Positions 24,113-29,392 of a stretch of DNA of 29,392 nt are shown in pieces. The translations under genes and the position numbers were made by a program. Below the pieces are notes generated by a model. That model had not been told where the DNA came from and made no database searches. It saw only the letters and a program-made list of their open reading frames with translations. Origin of the DNA: an uncultured Corynebacterium sp. (lineage in GTDB: Bacteria; Actinomycetota; Actinomycetes; Mycobacteriales; Mycobacteriaceae); assembly GCF_902489365.1 (NCBI RefSeq), contig NZ_CABTZR010000025.1, forward strand, positions 1 through 29,392, written 5' to 3'. The first letter of the stretch is position 1; each line of letters starts with the position of its first letter.

Positions 24113-24646
24113 ATGCAATTTGGAGTCTTTAGCATCGGTGACGTCACGCAAGATCCCACCACCGGTCGCACCCCCACCGAGGCTGAGCGCATCCGCGCTA
24201 TGACAGAGATCGCCCTCAAGGCAGAGGAGGTGGGCCTCGATGTCTTCGCCACCGGCGAGCACCACAACCCACCCTTCGTCCCGTCCGCACCCACCACTCA
24301 TCTGGCCTACATCGCAGCACAGACGAAGAACCTGCAACTCTCCACTGCCACCACGCTAATCACCACCAACGACCCCGTCCGGCTTGCAGAGGACTACGCT
24401 TTTCTCCAGCACCTGGCTGACGGGCGCATCGATCTCATGCTGGGCCGCGGTAACACCGGTCCGGTTTACCCGTGGTTTGGAAAGGATATCCGCGAAGGTA
24501 TCCCTCTGGCGGTGGAGAACTACCACCTGTTGCGCCGCCGCTTTGAGGAACGCCGCCCGGATCATGTACCTTCTGCCCCACCCACCCATGCCACGCTCGG
24601 CACTTATGCCCCGCACGCGCTGGTCAACCCCGGAGAGGAGAAATAG
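24113..24646 (+). CDS. Luciferase-like FMN-dependent monooxygenase, internally shortened
   Basis: A 177-residue member of the luciferase-like monooxygenase (TIM-barrel) family, normally about 350-380 residues. Residues 1-140 match the family N-terminal half: MQFGVFSIGDVT, VFATGEHHNPPFVPSAP and GRIDLMLGRGNTGPVYPWFG. At about residues 139-143 (YHLLRRRFEERR) the sequence jumps to what I recall as the family's extreme C-terminus (RFEERRPDHVPSAPPTHATL). The middle of the barrel is therefore missing, although the frame is open. ATG 24113 has GAGGAG six bases upstream. The FMN reductase starts with no gap after the stop. It is probably inactive alone, but a residual role cannot be excluded. Confidence 0.75.
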   Translation: MQFGVFSIGDVTQDPTTGRTPTEAERIRAMTEIALKAEEVGLDVFATGEHHNPPFVPSAPTTHLAYIAAQTKNLQLSTATTLITTNDPVRLAEDYAFLQHLADGRIDLMLGRGNTGPVYPWFGKDIREGIPLAVENYHLLRRRFEERRPDHVPSAPPTHATLGTYAPHALVNPGEEK

Positions 24647-25324
24647 TTGCGCTCGCTCGTACTCGTTACGGCTGGACTGTCATCGCCCTCCTCGACGCGT
24701 GCGCTTGCCGACGCCCTCTCGGCCGCCACCTCCGCCCACGTCACCGCGCGGGGCGAAGGCACCGACATCACCGTCGTGGAGCTCCGGGACCTCGCGAGCG
24801 AGCTAGCTGAAGCAATGACGAACTGGGTTTCGCCCACGCCCCGTCTTAACGCGGCGCAGTCCGCGGTGCTGGATGCCGACGGCCTCATCGCGGTCAGTCC
24901 CGTGTTCCAGGGCAGTTACTCGGGCCTGTTCAAGATGTTCTTCGACACCTTGGAGCCGCATTCCTTGGAGGGGCTTCCTACCCTCATCGCGGCCACGGGC
25001 GGCTCCAGCCGTCACGCCCTAGTGTTGGATTATGCCCTGCGCCCACTACTCAATTACCTGCATGCCACAGTGGTCCCCACCGGGATCTTCCAGGCCACAG
25101 AAGACTTTGGCACCGCTGAGGGCGCGCGCAATGAAAAGCGCATCGAGCGCGCCGCTGGGGAGTTGGCGGACCTCATGGTGCGCCCGCTCGACCGCGTAGC
25201 TGGCCTTGCCGGCTCTCTCGGCGAACCACAGAACACGCACCAGGGTTCTACCGGGAAGGCACCAGATTCGGGCTCAGGGGGCTTCCGCGAACTCCTGTCC
25301 CGCCACGACGGCCAACCGGGCTAA
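24647..25324 (+). CDS. NAD(P)H-dependent FMN reductase, monooxygenase partner
   Basis: A 225-residue flavodoxin-fold reductase. The N-terminus LVLVTAGLSSPSSTRALADAL is the FMN-phosphate loop, and ADGLIAVSPVFQGSYSGLFK followed by FFDTLEPHSLEGLPTLIAATGG is the conserved flavin site. Such reductases supply reduced FMN to the luciferase-like oxygenase usually encoded beside them. The start is TTG 24647, directly after the TAG of the preceding gene, with GGAGAGGAG upstream, so translation is coupled. It looks intact although its partner does not. A Gly/Ser-rich stretch lies near the C-terminus. Confidence 0.85.
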   Translation: MRSLVLVTAGLSSPSSTRALADALSAATSAHVTARGEGTDITVVELRDLASELAEAMTNWVSPTPRLNAAQSAVLDADGLIAVSPVFQGSYSGLFKMFFDTLEPHSLEGLPTLIAATGGSSRHALVLDYALRPLLNYLHATVVPTGIFQATEDFGTAEGARNEKRIERAAGELADLMVRPLDRVAGLAGSLGEPQNTHQGSTGKAPDSGSGGFRELLSRHDGQPG

Positions 25325-25345
25325 ACAACTACTGGGGGCGCTCGG

Positions 25346-25386
25346 TACTATCGTAAGGCGTAACTTATCTAACGCTTCTAAGGAGG
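25346..25386 (+). promoter_or_regulatory. Candidate promoter and strong RBS of sdaA
   Basis: TACTAT at 25346-25351 fits the corynebacterial -10 and lies 51 bp before the start. AAGGAGG at 25380-25386, ten bases before ATG 25397, is the best Shine-Dalgarno in the window. No clear -35 is seen. Confidence 0.4.
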
Positions 25387-25396
25387 TTTAGCCCCC

Positions 25397-26806
25397 ATGA
25401 CAATTAGCGTGACCGACATCTTCTCGATCGGTATCGGTCCCTCCTCCTCCCACACCGTGGGCCCTATGCGTGCTGCTAAGGCCTTCCTCGAGACCCTTGA
25501 GCAACACCCGGCAAAAGTCCACATCGAACTGCGTGGCTCCTTGTCCGCTACCGGCCGTGGACACGCTACGGACCGGGCCGTCATTCTAGGCCTCGCCGGT
25601 TGGGATCCGCTCTCCGTTCCGCTCGATGCTGAGCCACGCGCAGATGCCTTCATCCCCACCGAGGGCAGCATCAGCGGCCCGGCAGGAGAGGTGGAATACA
25701 GCATCGAATTCAACAACGAGCCGGTGCCCGAGCACCCGAACTGCCTCATTTTCACTGCCTGGGACGAAGACGGCTCCATCCTCGCCGAGAACGCGGAGTA
25801 TTTCTCCGTCGGTGGCGGATTTATCCTGTCCCGCAAGGAGTTTGATGCCCAGCTGCAGACGGAAAGCGGTGTCCCCGCTGGCGTCGCAGCAGCCACCGCC
25901 GAGGACGTTGTCCCCTATGAGTTCCAGTCGGGCGAGCACCTGCTTCACCTCTGCGCTGCCAATGACATGGCGATTTGGGAGATCGTTGCGGCGAACGAGG
26001 CTGTGCTTCACCGCGCCGAGGGCGGTCTCGATTACGTCTACCAGCACCTTGACCTCGTCTGGGACATTATGCGCGAATGCGTAACGGAGGGAATTTCCAC
26101 CAAGGGAATCTTGCCTGGTGGCCTCCGCGTCAACCGCCGTGCGCCGCAGATGTACCAACAGTTGTTGGCCAAGCAGGACGACGAGTCCTGTGGCTTTTCC
26201 GCAATGGAGTGGGTAAACCTCTACGCGCTCGCCGTCAACGAGCAGAATGCCGCCGGCGGCCGCGTCATCACGGCGCCGACGAATGGCGCCTGTGGCATCA
26301 TCCCGGCAGTGCTCCATTATGCCCGCGACTTCATGGCGGACTTTACGCGCGCCGATGCCCGCCGCTACCTGCTGACCGCGGGTGCCGTTGGCATCATCAT
26401 TAAGTCCAATGCCTCCATTTCTGGCGCCGAGGTGGGCTGCCAGGGTGAGGTAGGCTCCGCCTCCTCTATGGCGGCGGCCGGCATGGCCGAACTGCTTGGG
26501 GCGACTCCGGAGCAGGTAGAGAATGCTGCCGAGATCGCGCTTGAGCACAACCTCGGCTTGACCTGCGACCCAGTCGGGGGCCTCGTGCAGATTCCCTGCA
26601 TCGAGCGCAACGCCATCGGTGCCGTCAAGTCCATCAACGCCGCACGCCTAGCCCGCATGGGCGAGGGAACGCACCACGTTACCCTCGATAACGCGGTGCG
26701 CACGATGGCCGACACGGGGCGCGACATGCTCTCCAAGTACAAGGAGACCTCGCTCGGTGGTCTAGCGAAGACGATGGGCTTCACCGTCTCCCAGGTGGAG
26801 TGCTAA
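25397..26806 (+). CDS. sdaA: L-serine dehydratase, single-chain iron-sulfur type
   Basis: A 469-residue enzyme deaminating L-serine to pyruvate and ammonia. The N-terminal beta domain begins TISVTDIFSIGIGPSSSHTVGPM, whose SSSHT is a family hallmark. The C-terminal alpha domain contains ITAPTNGACGIIPAVLHYA and the three cysteines for the oxygen-sensitive 4Fe-4S cluster: Cys348 (EVGCQGEVG), Cys390 (LTCDPVGG) and Cys401 (IPCIERNA), with the usual spacing. The second-last residue is Cys468 (VEC); in this family a C-terminal tail residue can cap the cluster. The stop overlaps that of the convergent hisS. Confidence 0.96.
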   Translation: MTISVTDIFSIGIGPSSSHTVGPMRAAKAFLETLEQHPAKVHIELRGSLSATGRGHATDRAVILGLAGWDPLSVPLDAEPRADAFIPTEGSISGPAGEVEYSIEFNNEPVPEHPNCLIFTAWDEDGSILAENAEYFSVGGGFILSRKEFDAQLQTESGVPAGVAAATAEDVVPYEFQSGEHLLHLCAANDMAIWEIVAANEAVLHRAEGGLDYVYQHLDLVWDIMRECVTEGISTKGILPGGLRVNRRAPQMYQQLLAKQDDESCGFSAMEWVNLYALAVNEQNAAGGRVITAPTNGACGIIPAVLHYARDFMADFTRADARRYLLTAGAVGIIIKSNASISGAEVGCQGEVGSASSMAAAGMAELLGATPEQVENAAEIALEHNLGLTCDPVGGLVQIPCIERNAIGAVKSINAARLARMGEGTHHVTLDNAVRTMADTGRDMLSKYKETSLGGLAKTMGFTVSQVEC

Positions 26807-28080
26807 ACCAGCTGACGAAGCTGCTTGACGACGTCCCCCACGGGGACGTCGTGCTGCTCGTGCGCGCGCAGATCCTTGAGCGCCACGGTGCCGGCCTCTA
26901 GCTCCTGGTCGCCGAGGACGAGGGCGAAGCGCGCGTTAGCGCGGTCAGCGCCCTTCATTGCGCCCTTGAGGCCGCGGTCACCGAAAGACATATCAGCAGA
27001 AATGCCGGCCTTGCGCAGGTCATTAATGATGCTGACCATCTTCTGCTTCGCCGCCGCACCCAAGGCCACGCCGTAGACGGCCACACGCTCGTCGACGTCA
27101 TCGAGCTCGACGCCCTCGGCCTCGAGGGCCAGAATGGTGCGGTCCACGCCGAGGCCATAGCCGATGCCGGACAACTCCTGTCCGCCGAGCTGGGCCATGA
27201 GGCCGTCATAGCGGCCGCCGCCACCGATGCCAGACTGCGCGCCTAGACCATCGTGGACAAATTCGAAACAGGTCTTCGTGTAATAGTCGAGGCCGCGAAC
27301 CATGCGCGGGTTGATGGTGTAGGGCACGCCCATGTCATCGAGCAGGCCGGTGACCGTCTCGAAATGCTCGCGGCACTCGGCGTTGAGGTGGTCGAGCATC
27401 AGGGGGGCGTCGACAAGCTGCTCCTGCACTTCTGTGCGCTTGTCATCGAGCACACGCAGGGGATTGAGCTCGGCGCGGGCCTTGGTTTCCTCATCCAAAT
27501 CGAGCTTGAACAGGAACTCCTGCAGTTTCTCACGATAAGCGGGGCGACACTCATGGTCTCCCAAGCTCGTGAGCTCAAGGCGGAACTCGCTTAGCCCCAA
27601 GCTGCGATAGGAGCGATCCGCCAGCGCAATAATTTCAGCATCCAGCGCCGGATCGTCTACTCCGATGGCCTCGACGCCGACCTGCTGCAGCTGGCGATAG
27701 CGGCCAGCCTGCGGGCGCTCGTAGCGGAAGAAAGGACCATAGTAGTTCAGCTTGACCGGCAGTTGGCCGCGGTCGAGGTTGTGTTCAATGACCGCGCGCA
27801 TGACACCAGCGGTGCCTTCCGGGCGCAGTGTCACGGAACGATCGCCACGATCGGCAAAGGTGTACATTTCCTTGGACACGACATCCGTGGACTCCCCCAC
27901 TCCGCGGGCGAACAACGAGGTGTCCTCGAAGATTGGGAGTTCGATGTGTTGGAAGCCGGACAGGTGTGCCTGGTGCACGAAGGTCTCGCGCACCTTGGCA
28001 AAGATGGCCGATTGCGGCGGGACGTAGTCCGGCACACCTTTGGGCGCGGACAGGGCTTTGAACTGCTTCTTATCACTCAC
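26803..28080 (-). CDS. hisS: Histidine-tRNA ligase
   Basis: A 425-residue class II HisRS. Catalytic motifs: VTLRPEGTAGVMRAVIEHNL, FFRYERPQAGRYRQLQQVGV, and the histidine-specific RGLDYYTKTCFEFV. Motif 3 is GYGLGVDRTILALE, and the C-terminal anticodon domain follows. GTG 28080 is used, with AAAGGGC just upstream, six bases from the MBL hydrolase stop. The 3' end overlaps the sdaA stop codon and carries a hairpin within the coding region. Order hydrolase-hisS is conserved across actinobacteria. Confidence 0.95.
   Translation of the reverse strand: MSDKKQFKALSAPKGVPDYVPPQSAIFAKVRETFVHQAHLSGFQHIELPIFEDTSLFARGVGESTDVVSKEMYTFADRGDRSVTLRPEGTAGVMRAVIEHNLDRGQLPVKLNYYGPFFRYERPQAGRYRQLQQVGVEAIGVDDPALDAEIIALADRSYRSLGLSEFRLELTSLGDHECRPAYREKLQEFLFKLDLDEETKARAELNPLRVLDDKRTEVQEQLVDAPLMLDHLNAECREHFETVTGLLDDMGVPYTINPRMVRGLDYYTKTCFEFVHDGLGAQSGIGGGGRYDGLMAQLGGQELSGIGYGLGVDRTILALEAEGVELDDVDERVAVYGVALGAAAKQKMVSIINDLRKAGISADMSFGDRGLKGAMKGADRANARFALVLGDQELEAGTVALKDLRAHEQHDVPVGDVVKQLRQLV
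26828..26852. terminator. Hairpin inside the 3' end of hisS, possible sdaA terminator
   Basis: A perfect 11-bp stem (ACGACGTCCCC at 26828-26838 with GGGGACGTCGT at 26842-26852) has a 3-nt loop. It starts 21 bp after the sdaA stop and lies in the last codons of hisS. No U-run follows on either strand, so function as a terminator or RNA stabiliser is uncertain. Confidence 0.4.
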
Positions 28081-28085
28081 GCCCT

Positions 28086-28730
28086 TTAGAGTACATCCCC
28101 CGCTGCGCGCAGAAACGGATTAGTCGCACGTTCACGGCGCATCGTCGTGGTCGGGCCATGTCCCGGCAAGATAGCAAGGGAGTCATCGAGGCCCCACACC
28201 GGGCCGCGCAAGGAACGCTGCATCGCGGCGTGGTCGGAGTGCGGCAAGTCGGTGCGCCCGATGGAGCCCTTGAACAGCACGTCGCCCGTCAGGGCAACCC
28301 CCTCGGCCACGAGAATGACGCATCCGGGCGAGTGCCCTGGCGCATGGAGCAGCTTGAGCTCAAGGCCAACCAGATTCAACGTTTCTCCGCCGACCAAGTC
28401 GCGGCGGTCCGCCACCTGTTTCATAGAGGCGGCAGCAAAGAGCATCTGCGATTCGGGAGACACACCGGAGCCATCCACGAGCATGAACGCGTCATCCGGG
28501 TGGATGTAGACCGGTAGCTCGAACTCGGCGGCATCTCGTGTGTGGTCAATGTGACCGTGGGTGAGCACGACGGCCTCAAACTCCAAGGACTTCTCACGCG
28601 CGAGCTGCTCAAGCTTCTCGCGCGTGTGCATCCCTGGGTCCACGATGAACGCCCGGGATCCGTTAGCCACCACATAAGTGTTGGTTTTATAGGGCCCGGC
28701 GGCGAAACCGTAGATTTCGGGAGCACTCAT
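28086..28730 (-). CDS. Metallo-beta-lactamase-fold hydrolase (glyoxalase II-like)
   Basis: A 214-residue MBL-fold hydrolase. The metal site is complete: THGHIDH (57-63), His133 (APGHSPG), Asp150 (LTGDVLFKGSIGRTDLP) and His191 (LPGHGP). This resembles the short glyoxalase II-like group, which lacks the long C-terminal glutathione-binding domain; since corynebacteria use mycothiol, a glutathione thioesterase is unlikely, and the substrate is unknown. ATG 28730 shares one base with the tpx stop. hisS begins six bases after its own stop, suggesting a tpx-hydrolase-hisS transcript. Confidence 0.9.
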   Translation of the reverse strand: MSAPEIYGFAAGPYKTNTYVVANGSRAFIVDPGMHTREKLEQLAREKSLEFEAVVLTHGHIDHTRDAAEFELPVYIHPDDAFMLVDGSGVSPESQMLFAAASMKQVADRRDLVGGETLNLVGLELKLLHAPGHSPGCVILVAEGVALTGDVLFKGSIGRTDLPHSDHAAMQRSLRGPVWGLDDSLAILPGHGPTTTMRRERATNPFLRAAGDVL

Positions 28731-29227
28731 TACTTGAGGGCTGCCAAAGCTGCGTCGTAGTCCGGCTCAGTCGTGACTTCCGGAACCAGCTCGGTGTAGG
28801 TCACCTTGTGGTTCTCGTCGGTGACGATGACGGCGCGGGCGAACAGGCCCTTGAGCGGGGATCCCTCCAGCACGAGGCCCAGCTTATCCGCGAAATCAGA
28901 GCGGAAGTCAGAGGCGCTGACGACATTCTCAATGCCCTCGGCCGCACAGAAACGCTCCTGCGCGAACGGCAGGTCACGGGAGACGGAAAGAACAACAGTG
29001 TTCTCCAGTCCAGCCGCCTCCTCGTTGAACTTGCGCAGCTGCGCCGCGCACACACCAGTGTCTACGGAAGGGAAGCATGAAACGACTAGGCGCTTGCCAG
29101 CGAAGTCTGCCTTGGTCAGCTCTGCCAGATCGGTACCGACAAGGGTGAAGTCCGGCAGGGCCTCTCCTTCCTTGGGCAGCTCGGCGTTGGTTTCGACGGG
29201 TTCATTCTGAAAATTCGTTGTAGCCAT
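28730..29227 (-). CDS. tpx: Thiol peroxidase Tpx
   Basis: A 165-residue atypical 2-Cys peroxiredoxin that reduces peroxides with thioredoxin. The active site is PSVDTGVC with peroxidatic Cys60 and Thr57; the resolving cysteine is Cys94 (ERFCAAEGI). An additional Cys51 lies in VVSCFPS. ATG 29227 begins MATTNFQNEP, the usual family start; the frame is open further upstream but non-homologous. No Shine-Dalgarno is evident, and TACGCT eight bases upstream could be a leaderless -10. The gene is divergent from the one at 29334. Confidence 0.94.
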   Translation of the reverse strand: MATTNFQNEPVETNAELPKEGEALPDFTLVGTDLAELTKADFAGKRLVVSCFPSVDTGVCAAQLRKFNEEAAGLENTVVLSVSRDLPFAQERFCAAEGIENVVSASDFRSDFADKLGLVLEGSPLKGLFARAVIVTDENHKVTYTELVPEVTTEPDYDAALAALK

Positions 29228-29283
29228 GGCACCCAAGCGTACTGACGCGCGGGGCGTCGCGCCACGGTGTAGGACGGTGCGGT

Positions 29284-29289
29284 TAAGAT
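29284..29289 (+). promoter_or_regulatory. Candidate -10 for the gene at 29334
   Basis: TAAGAT fits the corynebacterial TAnnnT -10, 44 bp before the GTG start, in the 106-bp gap between divergent genes. No -35 is evident. Confidence 0.4.
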
Positions 29290-29333
29290 AGGTGAGTCGA
29301 AAGTTGTGAACCACCACAGTGGAGGAAACGTAG

Positions 29334-29392
29334 GTGTCTACTAACAGCCAGCGCTTGGATGATGCGCTCAACCAGCTCGATCGCGAGCTGAA
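29334..29392 (+). CDS. Start of an unidentified plus-strand gene (cut by window end)
   Basis: GTG 29334 is preceded by GGAGGAA (29321-29327) at good spacing and opens a frame running off the window. Only 19 codons are visible: a Ser/Thr/Asn start, then RLDDALNQLDREL, which looks like the beginning of a charged helix. This is too little to assign a family. Confidence 0.6.
   Translation, partial: MSTNSQRLDDALNQLDREL

Noticed and set aside
1..29392. CRISPR arrays, insertion sequences, prophage or integrated element next to the tRNA
   Set aside because: No regularly spaced repeats, transposase, integrase or second copy of the tRNA 3' end was seen.

Overview
The window looks like chromosomal core from a Corynebacterium species. 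GC is moderately high. The adjacency alaS–ruvX–mltG–aroE–(prepilin peptidase)–aroC–aroK–aroB–aroQ–pepQ–efp–nusB is typical of corynebacteria and their relatives. EF-P is of the actinobacterial PGKGP type, AspRS carries His31 (non-discriminating type), and several starts are GTG or TTG, some without a Shine-Dalgarno. The species cannot be fixed from sequence alone. I see no prophage, insertion sequence, CRISPR array or clear island.

Layout: (1) 1-4140, plus strand: an unusual class-I-shaped tRNA with a CAA anticodon and its terminator; a small secreted protein of unknown function; then a tight cluster of a DUF368 polyprenyl-phosphate translocase and a complete polar amino-acid ABC importer (lipoprotein, permease, ATPase). 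It ends at two strong inverted repeats that also serve the convergent minus-strand genes. (2) 4181-20154, minus strand: fifteen co-directional genes. In order of transcription they are aspS; an APH-fold phosphotransferase coupled to rarA; alaS, ruvX, mltG and aroE; a short A24 prepilin peptidase; aroC, aroK, aroB and aroQ; pepQ, efp and nusB. Four shikimate genes plus aroE supply chorismate, and the rest are translation, recombination and cell-wall housekeeping. aroC seems to have its own leaderless promoter inside the run. (3) 20388-26806, plus strand: a YpfJ-type zinc metallopeptidase, a PiT phosphate transporter, a protein combining a HEPN-like RNxxxH motif with CBS-like sequence, a luciferase-like monooxygenase that appears to have lost its middle, its FMN-reductase partner, and the iron-sulfur L-serine dehydratase sdaA. 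(4) 26803-29227, minus strand: tpx, a metallo-beta-lactamase-fold hydrolase and hisS, tightly spaced; hisS converges on sdaA with overlapping stop codons. (5) A plus-strand gene begins at 29334 and is cut by the window end.

Most of the window is ordinary core genome. The points most worth following are the HEPN/CBS protein (23345-24067), the internally shortened monooxygenase (24113-24646), the phosphotransferase lacking the HxD histidine (17052-18269), the class-I tRNA with CAA anticodon, the DUF368-amino-acid ABC pairing, and the sdaA/hisS convergent overlap with a hairpin inside the hisS coding end. Nothing here proves a new system; the HEPN/CBS protein is the best candidate.
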